Below are positions 9,757 through 18,298 of a stretch of DNA of 64,000 nt, one piece after another. Position 1 is the first letter of the stretch. Each line of letters starts with the position of its first letter. The notes beneath the pieces were generated by a model that searched no databases, was not told the DNA's origin, and was given only the letters and a program-made list of their open reading frames with translations. The position numbers were made by a program, and so were the translations under genes. Where the stretch lies: assembly GCF_002959965.1 (NCBI RefSeq), contig NZ_PREV01000027.1, positions 186,001 to 250,000 on the forward strand. Reading direction: 5' to 3'. Source of the DNA: Microbulbifer pacificus. GTDB taxonomy: Bacteria > Pseudomonadota > Gammaproteobacteria > Pseudomonadales > Cellvibrionaceae.

Positions 9757-12537
9757 TTAGAACTGCAGAGTCACACTTCCATAAAAGAAGCGTCCAACAG
9801 TGTCATAACTTCTCATCAGAGTGTTCATGTCATCGTAGTTGGTGACATAGGGGGGTTGCTGGTTCCAGATGTTGCGGATGCCGCCGGTAATTTTGACATT
9901 TTCCCAGCGGAAGTAGTTGAAGTTCACGTCCTGGTACCAGGTGGTGTCAATGTGAGTCGCCAGGTCTCCGGGTTGCGGGTCGAAGTCATCTACTTCGCCC
10001 AGCATCCGTACGGTGGTAAACGCGCTCCAGCAGTCGTATTCATAGCCAAATGTGGTGTACAGCTTCCACTCAGGGAAGGCTACGATAGCGGTGGTTACCG
10101 GATCTGCACCGTAGTACCCAGCCAGATCGATGGTGGGATCATCGACGCTGGCGCGATATTTCCACTCATGCAGATAGGTTGCTGTGGCGTTAACGGAGAG
10201 GATGCCTGGGCCTGCCTCGATGCTGTAATCGAAGCCCAGGTCGACGCCCGAGGTTTCGAAGGTAGAGACGTTCTGGCTATTCAGCAGTTGGCCGGCAATA
10301 GTCAGGTCAGATGCGCGGCGTTCTGGAGCATCTGCGGAGGGGCTGGTGCCCACAGCCGGTGCGCCGGTAATCAGATCACACAGCGGTGAGCTGAAGTTCG
10401 CACTTTCATAACAACCGTTGACAATGGTGTTGGTCGTCAGGGTACCAATGGCATCGTCAATGTTGATATTGAAGTAGTCCAGAGTGAATCCCATGTCATC
10501 AGTGAAGCTGGGGGTCCAAACAATACCGAGGGTATAGCTCTCAGAAGTTTCAGCTTCCAGGTCAGGGTTACCGCCAAATAGTCCTGTCGCCTGAGTCCCG
10601 ATCTTAGTTCCGGGCGCAATACCATCCGCCATACAGTTGGCGACGATATTGGCCGGGTCGCTGGTCTTGTAGCCGTTACAGGGGTCAGTGTAGGTCTCCG
10701 CGGACACGGTTGATGTCAGGAACAGGTCGTCCAGACCGGGGGCGCGGAAGCCCTGAGAGTATGTTGCGCGGAAACGAAGCTCATCTATTGGCGCATACTC
10801 TATGACTCCGCCAAAAGTTGTGTCATCACCGATGGTGTCGTAATCGGAGTAGCGGAAAGATGCTTCGAATGCCAGGATCTCGGCCCAAGGGCGTCCTTCC
10901 AGAACGGGAACACGAACCTCGCCATAGAATTCATCCACGGTGTAGCTGCCACCCCAGGCATCGCCGTTTACAAAGTAGATCTGACCAATTTCCGCGGCAC
11001 CGTCAGGAATGATTTCGGTGGTTTCTGAACGGTTCTCATAGCCGATGGCCCAGGCGGGCGCTTCTCCGGTCAGCGCCCATTCGCCAAAGTCACCTACAAG
11101 GTTCGCCTGGAAGCTGCGCAGTCTGGCGCGGTTTACAGGTGAATTTGTTACCAGAGCATACTGCTGCATGGCAGGGGTCAGGCTGTCCTCAACAAAGGGG
11201 TTCCAGGCGATTTCGCCGGTTTCGGCAACCGCCGCGGCGCAATCCGGATCGGCAGCGCAGGCAGCGGGATCGAGAAGGTTTTCAAATCGAACGGTATTGC
11301 CGCGGCCACGGTCAATCTGGGAGTCGATCCAGCGGGAATAATTGTAGGAAAGATCCCAGGTCCACTCGTTACAGAATTCCCCCTCCAGGCCGACAACACC
11401 TCTCCAGGTATTAAGATCCTGAGTAAACAAACGTCCACCAGTTTCTGCCAGGCGGCGGCCGATGGTCACCGGCTCGCTGAAACCAGCGGGAAAACCGGGA
11501 TTCGTTAGTGGTACTTCCGGAGCCCAAAATGTGCCTTCTGCGGCCATCAGCTGATCGGAGCGGCGGTTTACGAAGGATAGCTCTGAGAATGCTCTGACGG
11601 TGGTGACATCCTTCCAGTCGTACAGCTCATAAGAGCCATAACCATAGATCGAGGCCACTTCCTGCGGGGTAGAAAGATAGCTAGCCTGAGCAAAGTTGTA
11701 ACCGTAAGCGGCAAGGTCGAAGGCTTCTACTTCGCCCGTGTTGGGGTCAACAATATACTGATTGTTGTTTGAAATCGGAGAGAAGCGAGCCGGAATAGTG
11801 GTCGGACTCCCGATACAAAGTACGTCACCACCAGACTCGCCCAAAGGACATTCTGAAAAACGGCGATCCCCCTGCCAGATATCGTCGCGCTTGGTGTACT
11901 GCGCGTTCAGCATTACATGCCCTTTGTCGTTTCCGGTACCGAAGGTTACTGCCGCCAGATACTCATCACCGTCGCCGTGGGTAGATGAGCCGTAGTCCGC
12001 AGTTAGCTCCGCGCCCTCAAACCCTTTTTTGGTGATGATGTTAATAACCCCGGCAATGGCATCGGAACCATAGATGGTGGATGCACCATCGCGTAGAATT
12101 TCGACGCGTTCAATAATCGAAGTGGGGATGGTGTTCAGGTCGACTACGCCGGTTGCGCCGCCAGAAGAACTCAATCTGCGACCGTTCATCAGGATCAGTG
12201 TCCGGCTTGAACCGAGACCGCGCAGTGATGCTGTCGCCAGACCATCACTACCATTGTTCACTGAAGAACCCAACTGACCGCCGGTCATGGACGGAATTTG
12301 TTGAAGGAAGTCTTCCAGTGTTGTCTGGCCTGACTGCTCCAGTTGAGCGGCGTCAAATACGCTGATAGGGGTGGCGCTGTTGGTATCTGTCGCACGTTGA
12401 ATGCGAGAACCGGTTACAACAATTTCCTCGACCTCTGCCTGAGTATCTTGGGCAAAAGAAATGGAGGAAAAGCTGGTTGAAACCGCGGCAGCCGCGATTG
12501 CGCCCTTGATTGCCCGAGAAAGACGGGTTTTGTCCAT
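9757..12537 (-). CDS. TonB-dependent receptor
   Basis: 926 residues. The signal peptide ends near SISFAQ. The plug has EEIVVTGSRIQRATD, TLILMNGRRLSSSGG and GASTIYGSDAIAGVINIITKKG, and the barrel ends in RFFYGSVTLQF with the terminal Phe expected for BAM-dependent insertion. An AGGAGAGG ribosome site is placed well for the ATG at 12537. No STN domain. It is preceded by a 391-base intergenic region and followed by its own terminator, so it is probably a single-gene transcript. Ligand unknown. Confidence 0.95.
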   Translation of the reverse strand: MDKTRLSRAIKGAIAAAAVSTSFSSISFAQDTQAEVEEIVVTGSRIQRATDTNSATPISVFDAAQLEQSGQTTLEDFLQQIPSMTGGQLGSSVNNGSDGLATASLRGLGSSRTLILMNGRRLSSSGGATGVVDLNTIPTSIIERVEILRDGASTIYGSDAIAGVINIITKKGFEGAELTADYGSSTHGDGDEYLAAVTFGTGNDKGHVMLNAQYTKRDDIWQGDRRFSECPLGESGGDVLCIGSPTTIPARFSPISNNNQYIVDPNTGEVEAFDLAAYGYNFAQASYLSTPQEVASIYGYGSYELYDWKDVTTVRAFSELSFVNRRSDQLMAAEGTFWAPEVPLTNPGFPAGFSEPVTIGRRLAETGGRLFTQDLNTWRGVVGLEGEFCNEWTWDLSYNYSRWIDSQIDRGRGNTVRFENLLDPAACAADPDCAAAVAETGEIAWNPFVEDSLTPAMQQYALVTNSPVNRARLRSFQANLVGDFGEWALTGEAPAWAIGYENRSETTEIIPDGAAEIGQIYFVNGDAWGGSYTVDEFYGEVRVPVLEGRPWAEILAFEASFRYSDYDTIGDDTTFGGVIEYAPIDELRFRATYSQGFRAPGLDDLFLTSTVSAETYTDPCNGYKTSDPANIVANCMADGIAPGTKIGTQATGLFGGNPDLEAETSESYTLGIVWTPSFTDDMGFTLDYFNINIDDAIGTLTTNTIVNGCYESANFSSPLCDLITGAPAVGTSPSADAPERRASDLTIAGQLLNSQNVSTFETSGVDLGFDYSIEAGPGILSVNATATYLHEWKYRASVDDPTIDLAGYYGADPVTTAIVAFPEWKLYTTFGYEYDCWSAFTTVRMLGEVDDFDPQPGDLATHIDTTWYQDVNFNYFRWENVKITGGIRNIWNQQPPYVTNYDDMNTLMRSYDTVGRFFYGSVTLQF

Positions 12538-12928
12538 GGTATACCTCTCCTGATACCGGTAATGTTCGCCGAATTTGGCTGCGCCCTCCCTGACAACTGC
12601 TTACTTCTATCAACAGAGGCTTGCTAACAACCCTAGAACAATTTTTCTTTCTTCAAGGGATTTGGTGAATGAAATTGCGCCTTTGGTTCGCAAGTGCCAA
12701 TTGCGGCGTCAGAAGTGGGGAAAAAAGCGAACGGTATGTGCGTCAGTTTCTGCTGGTGCCGGGTAAGCGGCGACATTGCAGGGCGTGGATCAAGATGAGG
12801 TTGTCTGTGGATGATCGCTCAATGCAAGCGGGAGGGGGCAGTCCGTTTCCGTATGCCGCGATATCACATTCCTGAAGATAGCGTAGAGCGGATTTTCAAA
12901 AGGGAAAAACCGGTTGGCACCCTCTGCA
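12538..12928. other. Intergenic region between two TBDR genes
   Basis: 391 bases. It should hold the promoter for the receptor starting at 12537 and the transcript end of the STN-type receptor whose stop is at 12929. No terminator with a T run, RNA gene or protein-coding frame with supporting features was recognised here. Confidence 0.4.
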
Positions 12929-15823
12929 TCACATGCTGAAGCTGAACGTGGTGTACCAGTAGCGACCTGAGAGGTCGTAGGTGCGCGCGTCGAAGTTGTC
13001 GTTGAACGCTGAAGCGGCAAATGGAGGGGCCTGATCCAGCAGATTGTCGATACCCACCGCAAAGCGGAAACCGCTGGGTACGCCATACGCCAGTTGCAGA
13101 TCGTGAGTGGACCAGCTGTCGATAGAGCGGGTGACGGCCTGATCGTTCAGGGTAAAGCTTTCCTTAAGTTCACTTACATAGTGAATGGTGTAGCCACCTT
13201 CCCAACGCCCTCTCTGCCAGTAGATGCCGGTGTTGGCTTTCCACTCGGGCAGTGAGCCCGCTCCGCCGCTGGCGGCGTCGGCAAAGGTGCCGGAGAGGTT
13301 TTCTATGGGGCTTCCGGGGGCCAGCTGATTGAGATAACTCGACATATGGCTGCTGTTCATGGACCAGCGGATCAGGCCGAGTTCTCTTGATTGATACTGA
13401 TAGCGCATGGAGGCATCAATGCCGCGCACTTCGCGTGCGCCGATATTGAGGCGGGTAGCCACCACGCGGGTGATATCGCCCTCACCGTCGCGCAGGACTC
13501 GGTCTGTAAACAGGCCGTTGTACGCGTTTTTCGTAATCAGGTATTGCGGGCTGGTATCGATAACGTCGTTCTGGCGAATTTCAAACAGGTCGAGGCTCGC
13601 GTGAAACCCGGTAAAGTCGCCGGGCGTCCAGACAAGGCCGAGGGATCGGTTGTCCGAGGTTTCCGGCTGTAATTCCGGGTTGCCTCCGAACTCGGTCAGA
13701 TATTGGATGCGGTCCTGATCGGCGCGGCCGTTACACCCGGGAAGCTGGTCGGCGTTACTGTTGGTGCAGGGATCGAACAGAAACTCCTGGCTCTGATGGC
13801 CGGTCTGGTTCATATCCACCAGCGTGGGGGCTTTAAAGCCGGTGGCATAGCTGGCACGTATCAACAGGGACGGCCAGGGTCGCCAGCGCAGAGCCAGTTT
13901 GGGGTTTGCAGTGTTACCAAAGTCGCTGTATTCGGAATAGCGCACAGCGCCGTCGAGCCACAGACTTTCCGCCCGCAGAGGCAAGGAGATCTCCGCGAAA
14001 GCCTCGCCGATCAGCCGCTGTCCTTGTGCAGCGCCGGATGCCACGCCTCCAATCAGTGAAAGACCGTCGGAGTCTGTGGAGGTGAAATCTATGGCTTCGC
14101 GGCGGATTTCGATACCGGCCGCAGCGAGAATATCTCCGGCCGAATTTCTGCCCAGTGGCCCATCAGCAACGTAGGTTACGGAGTGCATGCGGCTGGCGCC
14201 ATTTACGCGGTTTTCAGCGCGGATATAGTCCAGCTGCGCATCATCGATACTACCGGGGGCGCCGAGCAGGTTGACGGCGACGCAGCCAGTTTCCGTAATA
14301 CAGGTATCCGGTCCTTTAAGGCTGAGAGAAAGGTGGTTCGGATCAATCAGATTGTTGAGCGTCTCGTTGGCGCGGGTGTAGTGGGTAGCTGCGGTAAGCT
14401 CCCATCGCCACTCGTCGATCTGCCCTTTCATGCCTGTGTTCAGGCGCCAGGTATCGGTGCCGTTCGTCTGGATTCTGGGGCCCAGTTCCAATACCCGTTT
14501 GCGCACGTCGGTAATCTCTTCACCGAACGGATTAAAGATCTGGTCGCTGGCGATACTCAGGTCACCATTGTCAAAACGGGTAAATACCGGGGTCGGTGCC
14601 AGTGTAGATTCTGAACGAGTGCGAATGACCATGGTTTCCACATAGGCATCCAGTGAGTCCGTCAGACTGTGGCTGCCGGCCATATACACCGATTGTCGTT
14701 CGGAGGGAACGAGGGCAGACGTATACTCGCGGAAGTCGTAAAGATAATCCTGGCTCCACGGGGTAAACTCTCCCCCGTTGTTGGTTACCACACCGCTGGC
14801 AAGGGAAATGTAACCCGTCGGGGACGCTGACGAGCGCAAATCGGTGCCGCCGCGATGGCGATTGTCCGCGGATGCGGAGAGGTCTCGGTCTCTGCTCAGT
14901 ATTTCTCCCTGGCGATAGTGCGCAAGGCTGAACATCAGGTGATTGGTCTCATTGCCACCGCCCCAGGTAATGCTGTAGGAGTGGGTTTGTTGGTCGCCCC
15001 GCCCCGCCTGTCCGTAGTAACTGCTCACATCCAGACCGTCAAAATCCCGCCTCAGAATGATGTTGACGACACCGGCAATGGCGTCGGACCCGTACACTGC
15101 CGAGGCGCCGTCTTTCAGTACTTCGATACGGTCCACCGCTGACAGCGGAATCGTATTCAGGTCTGCCGCTTCACCGCCAAAGCCATTGCTGACGATACGT
15201 CGGCCGTTAATAAGTACCAGCGTATTACTGGCGGGAAGACCGCGCAGGGTAACCGTAGCGGTGCCATTGCCACCGTTCGTAACAGCGGTGCTGGTGGAGT
15301 TACCGGAGACAGCCGGCAAAAACTTCAGCAGCTCGGCAATGGTCTGTGCGCCGGTGATTTCCAGTTCCGGCTGTGCGAGCACGTCGATAGGGGCGTAGCT
15401 GTCGAGCTTCAGGTGGCGCAGGTGGCTGCCTGTCAGGCTTTGGCCGGTTACCGTGATCTCTTCCGCGGGCAGGGTAGGTGCTGCCGAGGACTCGCCAGCA
15501 GGTTGCTGCGGACGGGCGACGATGGCTACCGCATTGGTGCCGGTGTGAGTAAATGTGAGGGCTGTATTGTTCAGCAGCTGCTGGAGAGCCGGGGCGATGC
15601 TGCCATCCGGGGTTTCCAGATGTTGCTCGCGAATCAGGATGCTGGAGACATTGTTGGCCTGCGTCACCAGAGATACGCGGCATTGCTTGCCGAGAGAAAT
15701 CAGTGCGCGAGAAAGAGGGCCCGCAGGGAGTTGGACACCGGATTCCGGGCAGGCAGAGAGTGCACTCTCAGAGAGTGCCAGCAAACCTGCCAACGACAGT
15801 GCTACCCAGTGCCGGAAATCCAA
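12929..15823 (-). CDS. TonB-dependent receptor with STN signalling domain (FecA-type)
   Basis: 964 residues. After a signal peptide (residues 1-24) comes a secretin/TonB N-terminal (STN) domain at about residues 26-110 (LPAGPLSRALISLG, LNNTALTFTHTG), then the plug with EEITVTGQSL and LVLINGRRIVSNG, and a beta-barrel. STN domains of this sort pass a ligand signal to a FecR-type anti-sigma factor; the fecR-like and fecI-like genes lie immediately upstream on the same strand, which supports a cell-surface signalling trio. The C-terminal residue is Met (YTTFSFSM) rather than the usual Phe or Trp, a small oddity. Ligand unknown; siderophore or other signal is possible. Confidence 0.93.
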   Translation of the reverse strand: MDFRHWVALSLAGLLALSESALSACPESGVQLPAGPLSRALISLGKQCRVSLVTQANNVSSILIREQHLETPDGSIAPALQQLLNNTALTFTHTGTNAVAIVARPQQPAGESSAAPTLPAEEITVTGQSLTGSHLRHLKLDSYAPIDVLAQPELEITGAQTIAELLKFLPAVSGNSTSTAVTNGGNGTATVTLRGLPASNTLVLINGRRIVSNGFGGEAADLNTIPLSAVDRIEVLKDGASAVYGSDAIAGVVNIILRRDFDGLDVSSYYGQAGRGDQQTHSYSITWGGGNETNHLMFSLAHYRQGEILSRDRDLSASADNRHRGGTDLRSSASPTGYISLASGVVTNNGGEFTPWSQDYLYDFREYTSALVPSERQSVYMAGSHSLTDSLDAYVETMVIRTRSESTLAPTPVFTRFDNGDLSIASDQIFNPFGEEITDVRKRVLELGPRIQTNGTDTWRLNTGMKGQIDEWRWELTAATHYTRANETLNNLIDPNHLSLSLKGPDTCITETGCVAVNLLGAPGSIDDAQLDYIRAENRVNGASRMHSVTYVADGPLGRNSAGDILAAAGIEIRREAIDFTSTDSDGLSLIGGVASGAAQGQRLIGEAFAEISLPLRAESLWLDGAVRYSEYSDFGNTANPKLALRWRPWPSLLIRASYATGFKAPTLVDMNQTGHQSQEFLFDPCTNSNADQLPGCNGRADQDRIQYLTEFGGNPELQPETSDNRSLGLVWTPGDFTGFHASLDLFEIRQNDVIDTSPQYLITKNAYNGLFTDRVLRDGEGDITRVVATRLNIGAREVRGIDASMRYQYQSRELGLIRWSMNSSHMSSYLNQLAPGSPIENLSGTFADAASGGAGSLPEWKANTGIYWQRGRWEGGYTIHYVSELKESFTLNDQAVTRSIDSWSTHDLQLAYGVPSGFRFAVGIDNLLDQAPPFAASAFNDNFDARTYDLSGRYWYTTFSFSM

Positions 15824-15956
15824 TGCTCTCGTCCCACCCCGTACAGTCGGCGCGATCAGCGGCCGAATCTGCGTTCATTCTGATTGATTATGTGGTGAGG
15901 GTGAACGCAAGCTTTTGGCTAAAAAAAGTACGATCACCCAAGGCGAGGTTTATATC

Positions 15957-17030
15957 TTAGTTCCGCTTGGGTGACAAGAGAGTCAGGTGAGGGTCGCTGT
16001 GATCCTGGTCGAGTCCAAGCGCCGCGGCGATGGCGGAGAGTGTGCTTTCCGGGTCCGTCAGTTCGAAGGTGCCGGAGAGGGTGCGGTCGCCCACGGCGGG
16101 CGCCGCGGCTGCCGGTACCTTTAGATAGCGGTTCAGCTCTTCCAGCGCTTCATTGAGCGGTGTTTCGTCAAATACCAGTTGGCCCTGTGTCCAGTCGAGG
16201 GCTTCCTCTTCGGAGGTGCGACCGACATCCGACAGCCCGCTGCCAGAAACACTGACCTTCTGGTTTCGTGTAAGTTTGACCGACTCGGGCTGCAGGCCAC
16301 TGGCAGTGCGGGCCTCACTGACTGCCACGGTGCCACCGGTAACAGAAACACGGGTATTGTCGGGATTGCGTTCCACGTTGAACTGAGTGCCGAGCACGCG
16401 AATATTGGCGCTGCCGGCACTTACCGTGAAGGGGCGCGAGGTTTGGCGGGCCACGTCGAAGTAGGCCTCGCCTCGCAGCAATTTAGTGCGACGCTCTTCC
16501 CGGCTGAAATTGACGATCAGCTCGGAGTTGGTATTCAGTTTTACACGGGAGCCGTCAGGCAGGTCGACGGTGCGGATTTCACCGACTGCCGTGGTGTACA
16601 TCTGCTGTTGCGTTGGCGCCTGTTGCAGCCACTGATTGCCGATCCACAGGGCAATTCCAAGACAGGCCGCGACGGCGCTGCCGCCCATCAGCCACTGGGG
16701 TAGATTCCAGCCATCACTGGCAGATTCCACGGCAGCAGTGGGGGTGGAGTGCCTATGGCGAATTGCAGGGGTAGAGGGGCGGTGGCGGGCGGTAGGCACG
16801 CTTTCCGGGTAAAGTTCGTCCAGTGGCAGACGCGAAAGCACACCCAGATCACCCCAGAGTTCAGCCATTTCATCGAAGGCTGTACGGTTGCTCGGAGATT
16901 CGGCTATCCAGCGGGCAAACGCGCGGCGGTCAGCATCACTGAGCGCGTCGGAACGCAGGCGCGCGATCCAGGCGCACGCCTGATCCTGCCTGTCTTCCGT
17001 TGGTACGTCTTGTACTTCCTGAGGGTTCAC
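15957..17030 (-). CDS. FecR-family anti-sigma factor
   Basis: 357 residues. The N-terminal cytoplasmic DUF4880-like part (about 15-58: AWIARLRSDALSDADRRAFARW, split by Trp/Ala motifs) should bind the ECF sigma factor. One membrane span lies near residues 115-132 (MGGSAVAACLGIALWI). The periplasmic FecR domain (about 145-245) contains the hallmark LPDGSRVKLNTNSELIV, RGEAYFDVA and VLGTQFNVE. The C-terminal part (QLVFDETPLNEALEELNRYL) is the segment expected to contact an STN domain. It sits between the sigma gene and the STN-type receptor on one strand, as in FecIRA systems. Confidence 0.93.
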   Translation of the reverse strand: MNPQEVQDVPTEDRQDQACAWIARLRSDALSDADRRAFARWIAESPSNRTAFDEMAELWGDLGVLSRLPLDELYPESVPTARHRPSTPAIRHRHSTPTAAVESASDGWNLPQWLMGGSAVAACLGIALWIGNQWLQQAPTQQQMYTTAVGEIRTVDLPDGSRVKLNTNSELIVNFSREERRTKLLRGEAYFDVARQTSRPFTVSAGSANIRVLGTQFNVERNPDNTRVSVTGGTVAVSEARTASGLQPESVKLTRNQKVSVSGSGLSDVGRTSEEEALDWTQGQLVFDETPLNEALEELNRYLKVPAAAAPAVGDRTLSGTFELTDPESTLSAIAAALGLDQDHSDPHLTLLSPKRN

Positions 17031-17464
17031 CGCACTGATACCTTGTTTTCCGATAACCTGTTGATCTGCCTGTCAGAGCTGTCATTTGGGAGGTAGGTGC
17101 CTTTTCGCTAGCCTCAGCCGCCTGATTGCACCAATATGGTGCTTCCAGATAGCGTTCAAATCAACAACTGTGAGCGTCCTGTGCAATTTTTGCGATAAAT
17201 CGCCAAAAAATTTAGCACAAAATTCTGACGGAGTCCGTTTTTTCTTCTGCGGATACCGCTGCATATAGATAAGACGAGCCGCCGCTGCTATCCCTCAAAT
17301 AATTTTTCCGATTATTGCTGCACCGCAGTGCGTTCATGCGCCAGCGTGCGCCAGTCTGGTTCAGTGAGGCGGACACTGGCGGATTATGGCCCCATTTGCC
17401 GTCGCTATCCGGGCGGCCGAGCCTGAGGAGAATGAGGTTGATGATTGTGAGAGTCGCTGTGAAC
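17031..17464. other. Long gap between sigma factor and anti-sigma genes
   Basis: 434 bases between the fecI-like stop and the fecR-like start, both on the minus strand. Such pairs usually overlap or are only a few bases apart. The part 17130-17320 is relatively AT-rich and could carry a separate promoter for fecR. Short frames on both strands exist but none shows a coding signature. Confidence 0.45.
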
Positions 17465-17986
17465 TCAGAAGTTTCCGGTCTTCTGCCGGCAGACCTTCAG
17501 TGCCTGCAATATGTACTTCTCCACACTACTGACGGATATGTTCATATCTTCCGCAATTTCCGTGTAGGAGAGTCCGCGATTGCGGTGTAGCAGGAATGCC
17601 TGGCGGCATTTAAGTGGCAGGCTGTCCATGGCCTCGTGGATGGCCTGGAGTTGCTGGCGGGCAGCGAGCACCCGCTCAGGCGAGTGGTGATCAGCCTGAT
17701 CGTCTTCGCCGGTGCTGTCGACGGGTAGCTGTTGGCTGACATAGTCGATATGCAATTTCCCTCGGCGCAGTTGGTCCAGCGCAAGATTGTTTGCAATCTG
17801 GAACAGGTAGGCGCGAGGGTTCTCCAGATCCTTCTCCTCCGTGAGGTTCTGCAGGCGCAGATAGGCGTACTGGGCGATGTCTTCGGCGTCTTCGGGGCTG
17901 CGCACGATGCGTGTGACAAAACGCACCAGTGCCTGGCCGTGTTCGGCAAACAGCTTCTCCAGAAGTGTCTTCCGGGTTTTATTCAT
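17465..17986 (-). CDS. ECF sigma factor, FecI type
   Basis: 173 residues, normal for extracytoplasmic-function sigma factors. Region 2 is at about residues 10-75 (the SPEDAEDIAQYAYLRL stretch and NPRAYLFQIANNLALD) and region 4 at about 110-168 with the helix-turn-helix GLSYTEIAEDMNISVSSVEK. It should direct RNA polymerase to the promoter of the cognate receptor (stop at 12929) once released by the FecR-type protein. It is separated from fecR by an unusually long 434-base gap. It is divergent from dnaX. Confidence 0.92.
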   Translation of the reverse strand: MNKTRKTLLEKLFAEHGQALVRFVTRIVRSPEDAEDIAQYAYLRLQNLTEEKDLENPRAYLFQIANNLALDQLRRGKLHIDYVSQQLPVDSTGEDDQADHHSPERVLAARQQLQAIHEAMDSLPLKCRQAFLLHRNRGLSYTEIAEDMNISVSSVEKYILQALKVCRQKTGNF

Positions 17987-18298
17987 TAGTCAGAGGAATC
18001 CCCGTACAGCGCTCTTTGTGATTGTTTTTTTGTGGTTGTTGTCGTTGCTTTGAGTCGGGCCCGGCAAGTTATAACACAGGCGAACAGCAATCGACGAGTG
18101 GTCGTTTTGACACGATGAAGTGAGGTAAGCATCCGGCCGCCGCCCCGCGTTTGGTGTGGATGTGGAATCGAGGCGGTGCGAGAAGGTCTTCTGGCGGGTG
18201 TCTATTCCTGTGCCGCGATGCCGGTATAATGGCCGACTTCCCGAGTGCCGAGGTCGGCATTTACGTCCAATCAGGGCACCAGAGGGTGCGGAGAACGA
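17987..18298. other. Divergent intergenic region fecI-like / dnaX
   Basis: 312 bases separating two divergent genes. A TATAAT hexamer at 18225-18230 is a plausible -10 element for dnaX, though no good -35 was seen at the right distance. No signal-recognition-particle RNA (its conserved GGAAGGAAGCA core was looked for) is present here. Confidence 0.45.

Noticed and set aside
6577..15823. Considering the adjacent TBDR genes as a recent tandem duplication
   Set aside because: They share plug motifs typical of the family but differ strongly in length, barrel sequence and domain content (one has STN), so they are distant paralogues.
18245..18298. Upstream in-frame start for dnaX
   Set aside because: ATG 18299 has the ribosome site and the conserved [12 protein letters not shown] start; the extra 18 residues have no counterpart in the family.
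17987..18298. Signal recognition particle RNA or another small RNA before dnaX
   Set aside because: The conserved GGAAGGAAGCA-type core is absent and no stable long stem was seen.
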